From positions 7,343,074 through 7,407,073 of the forward strand of contig NZ_CP041186.1 in the NCBI RefSeq assembly GCF_006517175.1: a stretch of 64,000 nt of DNA, given 5' to 3'. A program made the position numbers and the translations under genes. The notes below the pieces were generated by a model. It was given only the letters and a program-made list of their open reading frames with translations. It searched no databases and was not told the origin of the DNA. Each line of letters opens with the position of its first letter. Within the stretch, counting starts at the first letter, position 1. The DNA is from Persicimonas caeni. GTDB lineage: Bacteria; Myxococcota_A; Bradymonadia; Bradymonadales; Bradymonadaceae. This document shows, one piece after another, positions 36,114 to 44,638 of this stretch.

Positions 36114-37784
36114 CTAGAAGAGTTCGAAGATGCCCGCGTAGTGTAGATATCCGAGCGCGGCCGCTCCGAGAAGGAGCAAGACGACCGCGCTTATCCAGAT
36201 GGCTCCGGAGTTGCGGCGACGCGATTGAAATTCGTCGACCGACAACTCTTCGGAGCTCCCATCACCTTCTTCTCCCCACGTCCATTCTCCGCCACTCGGC
36301 GCGGCGTCGAGTTCGCCCGAGTCGTGCAGGTTCTGGCTCGGCGCGCTTTGCGCGGACGGAGTTTTCTGTGACGCCGTGTCCACGGGCGACGAGGGCGCAG
36401 GCTGCGCCTGTTGCGGAGTATTCGGGCCTTTTTTTCGGCCCGGGCGGCCCTCACCCTTCTTGTTGGTAAGCAAGATTACGTCATCGTCGGGCCCCGGCTC
36501 GAGCACGGTGATGATCGACGAAGACGATGCTCCCGAATCGAAGCCGGGTGGGGCCACGTGGAGGTCAGACCCGCTCGATAGCCCGGAGCTCTCCGTCAGC
36601 GACGACGAGTCTGTCAGGCTCGAGCTGACAGCTCCTTGCCGGACACGGTCGCGATCTGAGCCTGGCGGCACGGATCCGAAGGGGATCGACTCGCGCTTGG
36701 GGGCGCCGTCAGTGACCGAGGAGTCTCGGGCTGCCAGCATGGCATCGGTGTTGTGGGGCGTCCGTGGAGACAGCACGTCGGAACCCTCGACTTCGTAAGC
36801 CGCGGTGCGCTCGAAGGCGATATTGGCAGAGTCGAGGTCGTCAGCCGTGAGGTCCGGAAGCTCGACGGTCGGCGGCTCTTCCTCATACTCGATGCGCTCG
36901 AGCATGTCGGTGGGCCCGGCGCTGATGGCCTTGAGGAACTCCTCGGCCGACGCGAATCGATCGCCTTTTTCCTTGGCCAACGCCTTTCGTATGACGCTCT
37001 CGAAGCGTGAGCCTCGCAGGGGGCCCTGCGGGAAGCGCGGCACCTCCTCGAAGAGGTGACAGCGCATCACTTTGACCGGGTTGTCATCCTTGAAGGGCGG
37101 ACGCCCGCAGGCCATCTCGTACAGAATGACGCCCAGCGCGTACAGGTCGGTGAGCGCGTCGACTTCTTCGCCGGCGGCCTGCTCGGGCGACATGTAGGTG
37201 GGCGTGCCCACCGTGCTTCCGCTCATGGTCAGCTTACGCAGCTTGGTGTCGCCTTCTTTTTGGGGGTCGGGCATGGCCAGCTTGGCGATGCCAAAGTCGA
37301 GGACTTTGACGAAGTCTTCTTCGCTGCCCACCCGTGTCAGGAAAATATTCTCCGGCTTGAGATCCCGGTGAATGATGTTGTGCTGGTGGGCTTCGTGCAG
37401 GCTTTTGAGGACCTGGCGGCCGATGTGCAGGATGCGGTCCATCGACACGGTCGGCTTGCGCATCAAGACGTCGGCGAGGTCTTCACCTTCGAGCATCTCC
37501 ATGACGATAAACAGCAGGTTGTCCTGCTTTCCGTAGTCATGGACCGTGATCGTGTTGGGGTGGCGCAGGCGACTTGCCAAGCGCGCTTCGCGCCGAAACC
37601 GCTCGACGACGTCGGTGATGGCCATGAACTTGGGTGGCAGGATCTTGATCGCCACGTCCCGGTCCATGTTCATCTGCCGCGCGCGGTACACCATCCCAAA
37701 CCCTCCGCGGCCGATCTCCTCGGTGAGCTTGTACCGGTCCGCTAGAACGGTGCCGGGGCTGACTATGCTGTCGCTATCGCTCAT
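36114..37784 (-). CDS. Hanks-type Ser/Thr protein kinase with C-terminal membrane anchor
   Basis: The protein has 556 residues. The N-terminal kinase domain (about 16-285) is complete: glycine loop IGRGGFGMVY, VAIKIL lysine, catalytic IIHRDLKPEN, VLDFGIAKL and MSPEQAAG in place of APE. A Ser/Gly/Pro-rich disordered region (about 310-520) holds many possible phosphorylation sites. One helix at about 531-550 (ISAVVLLLLGAAALGYLHY) ends the protein, with almost no extracytoplasmic sensor. It converges on the PPC-like lipoprotein gene. The PP2C fusion at 21522 could be its opposing phosphatase. Confidence 0.94.
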   Translation of the reverse strand: MSDSDSIVSPGTVLADRYKLTEEIGRGGFGMVYRARQMNMDRDVAIKILPPKFMAITDVVERFRREARLASRLRHPNTITVHDYGKQDNLLFIVMEMLEGEDLADVLMRKPTVSMDRILHIGRQVLKSLHEAHQHNIIHRDLKPENIFLTRVGSEEDFVKVLDFGIAKLAMPDPQKEGDTKLRKLTMSGSTVGTPTYMSPEQAAGEEVDALTDLYALGVILYEMACGRPPFKDDNPVKVMRCHLFEEVPRFPQGPLRGSRFESVIRKALAKEKGDRFASAEEFLKAISAGPTDMLERIEYEEEPPTVELPDLTADDLDSANIAFERTAAYEVEGSDVLSPRTPHNTDAMLAARDSSVTDGAPKRESIPFGSVPPGSDRDRVRQGAVSSSLTDSSSLTESSGLSSGSDLHVAPPGFDSGASSSSIITVLEPGPDDDVILLTNKKGEGRPGRKKGPNTPQQAQPAPSSPVDTASQKTPSAQSAPSQNLHDSGELDAAPSGGEWTWGEEGDGSSEELSVDEFQSRRRNSGAIWISAVVLLLLGAAALGYLHYAGIFELF

Positions 37785-38029
37785 TACATTCTCGGGCGGG
37801 GTTGTCCCCGTGCCCTTGTACCAGTGGATGCTCGCGATGCACCGATCTGGACTGCTTCATACCTTCCGCCGACTCGCTCGTTGGGTTCGATGACCCACAG
37901 TCACTTCGCTACAAGCAGTGCCGATTGACAGGATGAGGGAATATTCGCCACCTTCAATGATACTCAATCTGGCGTTTCATACAAACAAGACCTTGGAACA
38001 ACACGATTACTCCAACTCCGCAGGGCCCT
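37785..38029. promoter_or_regulatory. Divergent intergenic region, kinase and methyltransferase genes
   Basis: These 245 bases are less GC-rich than their surroundings and must contain both promoters. An exact TTGACA occurs at 37925-37930 on the plus strand, but no acceptable -10 lies 16-18 bases downstream; GATACT near 37959 is 28 bases away. No dyad or operator stands out. Confidence 0.35.
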
Positions 38030-39928
38030 TTGAAGCACTCAATCCTGTCACAAGCGCCCTCAGAGGCCATTCAACATCTGGCTCGGCTCGCCTGGGTTCA
38101 TCTGCTCGGACCTCAGACCGAGTTTTGTGGAGATCGGATTCGGGAGCATCTCGTCTCGGTGATCGACGAACGAATTGTCGATGACTGGCTGGCTCGAATC
38201 GACAACGAGTCGCTTCGCCCAGCTGACATCGCCGACATCGAGTCGATCCAGCAGACCCTCGACGACGGTGTCCGACGCCGACACGGCATTTATCTAACCC
38301 CGATGCCGCTGGCCGACGCGCTCGCGGCGACCGTCGAGGCCGACGCCGGGGAGGCGGTCGTCGATCTCTCTGCGGGCGCCGGCACATTGCTCACGGCCGT
38401 CGTTCGCCGTCACCCTCACGTGCGCGCCATCGGCGTCGAGAAAAACCCCTTGCTCGCTCTCGCGGCGGCCCTCAACCTCGTCGCCGAGCGGAGAAAATCG
38501 GGGCAGGGCGAGGCGCTCGAAGATCGCATCTTTGTCGGCGACGGTCTGGCCCGCGACCCGAGGTGGAGCGAATTCGAGGGCCGGGCAGCCGCCGTGGTCG
38601 GCAATCCGCCCTATGTGCGCGAGAAGGGCAATCGCGCGCTCTTCGAGGAGCTTCGCAGTCGGCACGAGCACCTGGCTGCGTTTTTCGGCCCGCGCATGGA
38701 CCTGCTCTACTTATTCTTCCACCGCTCGGCGTCCTTTGTGCGTCCCGGTGGCCGACTGGCGATGCTCACCACGGCCTATTGGCTGACCGCGACGAATGCG
38801 AGTCGAGTCCGCAGAGACATGACCCAGCGGCTGCGTCCCCAGGTGTTGATTCGCGTCGAGTCGACCGGAGTGTTTTCTGACGCCCCCGGCCAGCATTCGC
38901 TGCTGAGCGTCTTTGGCGCGCCGGGCGAGGCGCCTGCGAGGCTGCGCGCATTGTCACTCGAGGACGAGCCGGCCGACTGGTCTGCGCTGGTCGAGGCGTT
39001 GCTCTCCGAACAATGCGAGACGCCGCAGGTCCGCGAACAGCCCTCCCACCGGCTGGGCGCGGACCGATGGACCCCCTTCGCCGACGCGGCGACCGACCGC
39101 TGGGCGCGACGCCTCGAGGAGCAGGGGACGCCGCTTTCGTCCCTGCTCGTCGATCGCCAGGGTTTTGTCAGCGGCGCCGATCGCTTCAGCGGGCGTCATC
39201 CGAAGCGCTACGCGCCCGGCGCGCCCGTTCCTGACAAGGGAGAGCCCATCTTCTTGTTCGAGCGCGGCGCGGTGCCCGCTGAACTCGCGCAGTTGGGGCC
39301 GACCGTCGTGCGCCCATTGGTGCGCGCGGGCAATCTCGAACCAAACGGGGTGATTATCACACCGCCCTCACAGGAGTTTGCGCTCTACATTCATGGTGAA
39401 GTGGGGGCCGCGGCTGAGGCAGTCTTGGAGACCCACTTGGGCCGGTTCCGCCCCGTGCTCGAGCACCGCCGAGAGGTCCGCACCGGCAGCATGCCGTGGT
39501 ATCGCATCCACTGGCCGCGCGACCGGGCCGAGCAGACCGGCCCGAAGCTCGTGGTGCCGCGCCGTGCTCCTTCGCCCCGATTTGCGCTCGACCTATCCGC
39601 CAGCGCTATCTCGAGCGACTGTACGTATCTGATCCCGCCTGACGAGGTCGACGAGCCGCTTCGCTACCTGGTCACGCTGATGGTCGTCCTCAACAGCGAC
39701 CTCATCGCTCGGTATCTGCGCAACTACGGCAAATCGAAAGGTCGTCAGCTCGAATTTTACTCCGAGCCGCTTCGCACCCTGCCGCTGCCGCTGAGGCTCG
39801 CCGATGGCTCGCTCGAGATCATCGAGAAACTCGTCGATTCGGACACACGACTCCGGTGGAGCGAGTTAATCGACGCGCGGCTCGCAGGGCTCTTTCCTGC
39901 CCGGGCGAACGACCCGGTTTTAGCATGA
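38030..39928 (+). CDS. Solitary Eco57I-type N6-adenine DNA methyltransferase
   Basis: The protein has 632 residues from a TTG start with AGGG upstream. The SAM-binding motif VVDLSAGAGTLL lies near 104 and the catalytic motif IV as VGNPPYVREKGN near 190. The order, and the GIYLTPMPLADALA helix before the SAM motif, match gamma-class N6-adenine methyltransferases of the Eco57I/TaqI type. The C-terminal 250 residues resemble the TaqI-like recognition domain (KGRQLEFYSEPLRTLPLP). No PD-(D/E)xK nuclease motif is seen within it or next door. It may regulate transcription or be a remnant of a restriction system. The exact base of the start should be checked. Confidence 0.85.
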   Translation: MKHSILSQAPSEAIQHLARLAWVHLLGPQTEFCGDRIREHLVSVIDERIVDDWLARIDNESLRPADIADIESIQQTLDDGVRRRHGIYLTPMPLADALAATVEADAGEAVVDLSAGAGTLLTAVVRRHPHVRAIGVEKNPLLALAAALNLVAERRKSGQGEALEDRIFVGDGLARDPRWSEFEGRAAAVVGNPPYVREKGNRALFEELRSRHEHLAAFFGPRMDLLYLFFHRSASFVRPGGRLAMLTTAYWLTATNASRVRRDMTQRLRPQVLIRVESTGVFSDAPGQHSLLSVFGAPGEAPARLRALSLEDEPADWSALVEALLSEQCETPQVREQPSHRLGADRWTPFADAATDRWARRLEEQGTPLSSLLVDRQGFVSGADRFSGRHPKRYAPGAPVPDKGEPIFLFERGAVPAELAQLGPTVVRPLVRAGNLEPNGVIITPPSQEFALYIHGEVGAAAEAVLETHLGRFRPVLEHRREVRTGSMPWYRIHWPRDRAEQTGPKLVVPRRAPSPRFALDLSASAISSDCTYLIPPDEVDEPLRYLVTLMVVLNSDLIARYLRNYGKSKGRQLEFYSEPLRTLPLPLRLADGSLEIIEKLVDSDTRLRWSELIDARLAGLFPARANDPVLA

Positions 39929-39933
39929 TTTTT

Positions 39934-39975
39934 CGTTGCCTACCGCCATGTTGTTTATAAACATCGTTGGCAACG
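39934..39975 (+). promoter_or_regulatory. Nested dyad upstream of the hybrid kinase gene
   Basis: CGTTGCC (39934-39940) pairs with GGCAACG (39969-39975). Inside lies the AT-rich 10-bp palindrome GTTTATAAAC (39953-39962), flanked by ATG and CAT. It begins just after the methyltransferase stop and sits about 75 bases before ATG 40051. It could be an operator for the kinase gene or a terminator-like fold. Confidence 0.45.
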
Positions 39976-40050
39976 ATCGGTGCATCTTTCGAGTCATACC
40001 TCGGCATCGACTTCGAATCTGGTGCACCCGAACGAGCTCAGGCGGCGGAT

Positions 40051-43000
40051 ATGGCAAATTCGAGGAGTAGTTCTCGCGGTGGGGATGATTCTTTCGTCGA
40101 TCCACGCGGGTTGCTCGTGGGGGTGGGGGCCTCGGCCGGCGGGCTCGATGCCCTTCGCTCGCTGTTCGGGGCGCTGCCAGCCTATCCCGGGATGTCCTTT
40201 CTCGTGGTTCAACACCAGGCTCCCTCTCAGAAGAGCTTGTTGCCCGAACTCATCGCTCAGGTGACGCCGATGCAAGTCACCGAGGCCGAGCCCGACGAGA
40301 TGATCCGCCCCAACCGTGTCTACGTGTGCCCACCTCAGACGGTGCTGTCGGTGGAGGGGATGCGCATTCGGTTGCGCGAGGTGGAATCGCCCGACGAGCG
40401 ACGTACTCCAATCAGTCGCTTTCTCGAGTCGCTGGCCGACGCACATGGCCGGCGCGCCGTGGGCGTGATCCTCTCGGGGGCGGGCTCCGATGGCACCTTT
40501 GGGCTTCGCGCCATCAGCGACGCGGGCGGCATGACGCTCGTCCAAGACTGCAAGAGCGCACAATTCGACAGCATGCCGCGCAGCGCCATCGCAACCGGCG
40601 TGGCGGACTTCGAACTCCCTCCCGAACAAATGCCCGAAGTGCTCGGCGAGCACCTCGAGTATCTCGAGCGCCTCGATGCGCGCGAAAGTGACGACCTCCT
40701 CGCCCATCAGATTCTCGAGGCCATCGACGGTATCGCCGACGCGGTGCGCGAGGAGACGCGGCACGACTTTGGCAGCTACAAATCGAGCACCCTTGTTCGG
40801 CGCATCAAACGGCGCATGCAGATTCTCCGGATCACCTCGGTCGACGCTTACGTCGAGCGCCTGCGCGAAGAGCCGGCCGAAGCCGGCGCGTTGTGCCAGG
40901 AGTTGCTCATCAGCGTCACGGCCTTCTTTCGAGACGCGGCTGCCTTCCAGGCGCTGGAGCGCGAGGTCATCCCCAAGCTATTCGAGGGGCGCGAGGTAAA
41001 CGATCGCGTGCGCATCTGGATACCCGGCTGCGCAACCGGCCAAGAGGCCTACTCGTTCGCCATGCTGGTGTGCGAGTACCTCGACTCACGCCCCGATGAC
41101 GAGCCGTTGCCGAGCGTTCAAATCTTCGCCACGGACATTGACGAGAGCGCCATTCGCGTGGCGCGCCAGGGCGTCTATTCGACGCGCGCCGTCGATCAGT
41201 TGAGCGAAGAGCGACTGGGCGAGTTCTTCATACGTCGCGGTGAGCAACTCCAGGTCTCCTCGCGGCTTCGCGAGATGTGTCTCTTTTCGGTCCACAACGT
41301 CATCAGCGATCCGCCGTTCTCGAGCCTCGACCTGATTTCGTGCCGAAATATGCTCATCTACTTCGACGCTTCCCTGCAAAAGCGTGTCGTGCCGCTGTTT
41401 CACTACTCGCTCGAAGAGGACGGCTTTCTCTTCTTGGGGAGCTCGGAGACGCTCACCTCCCACAAAGACTTGTTCGCCGCGGTCGACAGCCGTCACCGCA
41501 TCTGGAAACGGCGCGCAGACGCCCCTCGCCGGTTGGTCACGCCCCCGAAGATGTCGCAGAATTGGCGGCCGAGTCGGCTCGCGCCGAAGGCTCGTCAGGT
41601 GCCCGACATCTACGACACCATGCAGCAGGTCTTGCTCGAGCGTTATGCGCCCGAGGCAATCATCGTCAGCGGCGAAGGTGAGGTTCTGTGCGCCTGTGAG
41701 GAGGCAGGGGACTTTTTGCAGATCGCGGGTGGCGTCTTTCAAAACAATGTCGTGAAGATGGCCCGCTCGGGGCTGCGCGTCGGTATTCGAACGGCCCTGG
41801 CCGAGGTCCGCAAGACAGGTGAGCGCATCGAGCGCGATGATCTGTCCATCAAGACCGACACCGGGATCCAACCGGTCAAGTTGAGCATCGAGCCGTTGCC
41901 TCACGCCGCGCGCGACGCGGACCTCTACATCATCGTGTTCGAACGAATCGGATCGGTCATGGGCGCGCTGCCGACCAACGTGCGCTCGCCTGACGAGGAG
42001 GCCGAATCGCTCATCGTGCATCTCGAGCGCGAACTCAGCAGCACCCGCGACGACTTGGAGTGCACCGTCCAGGAGCTCGAGGCGTCCAACGAGGAGTTGA
42101 AGTCGACCAACGAAGAGTTGTTGTCGATGAACGAGGAGTTGCAATCGGCCAACGAGGAACTCGAAGTCTCCAAGGAGGAGCTCGAGGCGGCCAACCAGGC
42201 CCTCTCGCGGGCGAACGCCGACCTGGAAAACCTGCTGATGAGCACGCAGCTGGCGACGGTATTCCTCAAAGACGACGGCACGGTTCAGCGGTTCACCCCG
42301 GCTATCGTTCGTATCTATCACCTGCCCGACCAGGACATCGGTCGGCCGCTGTCTCATATCAACCATCGGCTCAAAGAGATGCCACCGTTGCCAGACCCCG
42401 ACGAGCTGCGCAGGCGTGAAGCAGCTATCGAACACGAAGTGCGGACCCCGGACGGCGACTTCTACATCCGGCGGGTGCTGCCGTACTTTACGCCCGACGG
42501 GCCGGACGCTGGCATGGTGGTCACCTTTATCGACGTGACCGAACTCAAACGGGCGCAGGAGCGCGCCTCGCGCCTCGCCGCCCTCGTCGAGTCTTCCAGC
42601 GAAGCGATTATCGGAGAGAGCCTCGATGGGACGATCACTGCGTGGAACCGCGGCGCAGAGGCGATCTACGGCTACACGGCCGAGGAGGCGGTGGGCAAAG
42701 ACATGTCGCTGGTCATTCCAGCGGAGCGCCAAGACGAGCTCGAGCAGGTGATGCGTCGGGTGCGCGCCGGCGAATGCGTCGAGCCGTTCGAGACCGTGCG
42801 CGTCGACCAGCAGGGCAATCGACTGCACGTGTGGCTGACACTCTCGCCGGTGACCGACAGCCGCGAGCAAGTGGTCGGCATCTCGGCGATCGCTCGCGAC
42901 GTCACCGCGCTGAAAGTGGCCGAAGACGAGTTGCTGCAGCGCTCGGTGCAACTGTCGCAGGCCAAGAAGAAGGCAGACGCCGCCAATCAGGCCAAGAGTC

Positions 43001-44559
43001 AGTTTCTGGCGAATATGAGCCACGAGATCCGCACACCGATGACGGCTATCCTGGGCTATGCCGAAGTCTTGCGCGCCCACACCGAGAATCCCGACGATCT
43101 GCAGTGCGTCGAGACGATCAAGCGCAACGCGGATTATTTGCTCGAGATCATCAACGATATCTTGGACCTTTCCAAGATCGAGGCGGGCAAGCTCGACCTC
43201 GACTTGTCGCGCGTCGCGCCCGACGAATTGCTCGCCGAGGTCATCTCGCTCATGCAGGTGCGCGCCGAGGAGAAGCGCATTCCGCTGAGCCTCGAATTCG
43301 TCGGCAAGTTGCCCCGATATATCGAAACCGATCCCAAGCGACTTCGGCAGGTGCTCATCAACCTGGTCGGAAACGCCATCAAATTCACCGACGACGGACA
43401 GGTGCGCGTGCGGGCGAGCTTCGAGGGCGAGGGGCGTCCGATGCTGTGCTTCGACGTTGCCGATACCGGCATCGGAATTCCGGCCGAGCAACAGGACGGG
43501 CTCTTCGAGCCGTTCAGCCAGGTCACCAGTCCCGACAAGGCCAAGCACGACGGGACCGGGCTCGGGCTCACAATCTGCAAGAGGCTGGTCGATGCGCTCG
43601 GCGGTGAGATTTTGGTCGACAGTGCACGCGGCGAGGGCAGCACCTTCTCGGTCAAGGTGCCTGTGCGCAGCAGCAACGATCTCGAACTGGTCGAGCCCCG
43701 CCAGGGTATCATGATTCCGCAGGAACCTCGGGTCTCCAACGAGCGCTGCATCGACGCGCGAGTGCTGGTGGTCGATGACCGGCACGATATCCGCTACTTG
43801 GCTCGCTTCTTCCTCGAGCGCAGCGGGGCCGAGGTCGAGGTGGCCGAAAACGGCGCCCAAGCCGTGGCGCGCGTCGACGAGGCGCGCTCCGCCGGCACTC
43901 CGTTCGATATCGTGGTCATGGACATGCAAATGCCGGTGATGGACGGGTACGAAGCCGCGCGCCAACTGCGGGCAAACGGCTTCGAGTTGCCCATCCTCGC
44001 GTTGACCGCGGCCGCCATGCCCGCCGACCGCGAGCGCTGCTTTGAAGCGGGGTGTACGGACTACACGAGCAAACCGATCGACGGCCACGTGCTCGTCGAG
44101 CGCATCGCCCACCTGTGCGGCGTGGGTCAGGGAGACCAATCTCGAGCAATCAACGAGCTTCCAACCCACGCAGCCATGCCGAGCGTGCTGCTGGTCGACG
44201 ACAGCGTCGATACGTGTAACGCCTGGCAGATCTTGCTCGAAATGGAGGGGATCGCGGTGAGCACCTGCCAGACAGGCGCCGAAGCTATCGAACTCGCCGC
44301 CGAGGCGTCTCCGGAGGTGGTGGTCCTCGACCTCGGCCTTCCGGACATCAGCGGCTACGAGTTGGTGGAGCAAATGACCGAACTCGACGCGCTGGCCAAC
44401 GCCACCTTCATCGCGCTCTCGGGACGCAGCCAGCCTGAGGATATCGAGCGCTCCCTGGCGTCGGGTTTCGACCATCATCTGGTCAAACCGGCCGGTCGAC
44501 ACGACCTCCTGGCCCTTTTTGAGACCTCAGATCCCCCTAAACCGGCGCTTGACGGTTGA
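40051..44559 (+). CDS. CheB-CheR-PAS-histidine kinase-REC-REC hybrid regulator
   Basis: The protein has 1,502 residues from ATG 40051 (TTG 39967 is an alternative). Order: CheB methylesterase (about 20-215) with catalytic Ser in GASAGG, His in VVQHQ and Asp in SGAGSDGTFG; CheR methyltransferase (about 225-490) with SAM motif IPGCATGQEAY; a PAS-like segment (about 520-630); a coiled coil of N-E-E-L repeats (about 670-723); two PAS domains (about 725-970); HisKA with phospho-His in MSHEIRTPM (about 989); HATPase with DTGIGIP and GTGLGL; and two receivers (about 1235-1345 and 1378-1495) with phospho-Asp in VMDMQMPVMDG and VLDLGLPDISG. No transmembrane helix is visible, so it is cytosolic. No che operon is nearby, so its input is unknown. 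Confidence 0.95.
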   Translation: MANSRSSSRGGDDSFVDPRGLLVGVGASAGGLDALRSLFGALPAYPGMSFLVVQHQAPSQKSLLPELIAQVTPMQVTEAEPDEMIRPNRVYVCPPQTVLSVEGMRIRLREVESPDERRTPISRFLESLADAHGRRAVGVILSGAGSDGTFGLRAISDAGGMTLVQDCKSAQFDSMPRSAIATGVADFELPPEQMPEVLGEHLEYLERLDARESDDLLAHQILEAIDGIADAVREETRHDFGSYKSSTLVRRIKRRMQILRITSVDAYVERLREEPAEAGALCQELLISVTAFFRDAAAFQALEREVIPKLFEGREVNDRVRIWIPGCATGQEAYSFAMLVCEYLDSRPDDEPLPSVQIFATDIDESAIRVARQGVYSTRAVDQLSEERLGEFFIRRGEQLQVSSRLREMCLFSVHNVISDPPFSSLDLISCRNMLIYFDASLQKRVVPLFHYSLEEDGFLFLGSSETLTSHKDLFAAVDSRHRIWKRRADAPRRLVTPPKMSQNWRPSRLAPKARQVPDIYDTMQQVLLERYAPEAIIVSGEGEVLCACEEAGDFLQIAGGVFQNNVVKMARSGLRVGIRTALAEVRKTGERIERDDLSIKTDTGIQPVKLSIEPLPHAARDADLYIIVFERIGSVMGALPTNVRSPDEEAESLIVHLERELSSTRDDLECTVQELEASNEELKSTNEELLSMNEELQSANEELEVSKEELEAANQALSRANADLENLLMSTQLATVFLKDDGTVQRFTPAIVRIYHLPDQDIGRPLSHINHRLKEMPPLPDPDELRRREAAIEHEVRTPDGDFYIRRVLPYFTPDGPDAGMVVTFIDVTELKRAQERASRLAALVESSSEAIIGESLDGTITAWNRGAEAIYGYTAEEAVGKDMSLVIPAERQDELEQVMRRVRAGECVEPFETVRVDQQGNRLHVWLTLSPVTDSREQVVGISAIARDVTALKVAEDELLQRSVQLSQAKKKADAANQAKSQFLANMSHEIRTPMTAILGYAEVLRAHTENPDDLQCVETIKRNADYLLEIINDILDLSKIEAGKLDLDLSRVAPDELLAEVISLMQVRAEEKRIPLSLEFVGKLPRYIETDPKRLRQVLINLVGNAIKFTDDGQVRVRASFEGEGRPMLCFDVADTGIGIPAEQQDGLFEPFSQVTSPDKAKHDGTGLGLTICKRLVDALGGEILVDSARGEGSTFSVKVPVRSSNDLELVEPRQGIMIPQEPRVSNERCIDARVLVVDDRHDIRYLARFFLERSGAEVEVAENGAQAVARVDEARSAGTPFDIVVMDMQMPVMDGYEAARQLRANGFELPILALTAAAMPADRERCFEAGCTDYTSKPIDGHVLVERIAHLCGVGQGDQSRAINELPTHAAMPSVLLVDDSVDTCNAWQILLEMEGIAVSTCQTGAEAIELAAEASPEVVVLDLGLPDISGYELVEQMTELDALANATFIALSGRSQPEDIERSLASGFDHHLVKPAGRHDLLALFETSDPPKPALDG

Positions 44560-44638
44560 AAGCGGACCCACAAGGCGTTAACTTCCGCTCTCCAAGCGCT
44601 CCCATTTGTGGGGTGAGCCGCGTAGTAGTCAGGGCAGT

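Noticed and set aside
37925-37953. Promoter with exact TTGACA before the methyltransferase gene
   Set aside because: No acceptable -10 lies at 15-19 bases; kept only as a note in the intergenic entry.
41086-44502. A 1,138-residue open frame on the minus strand
   Set aside because: It is antisense to the clearly conserved hybrid kinase gene, has no recognisable domain, and its composition (Arg/His/Leu-rich) is that of a GC-rich shadow frame.
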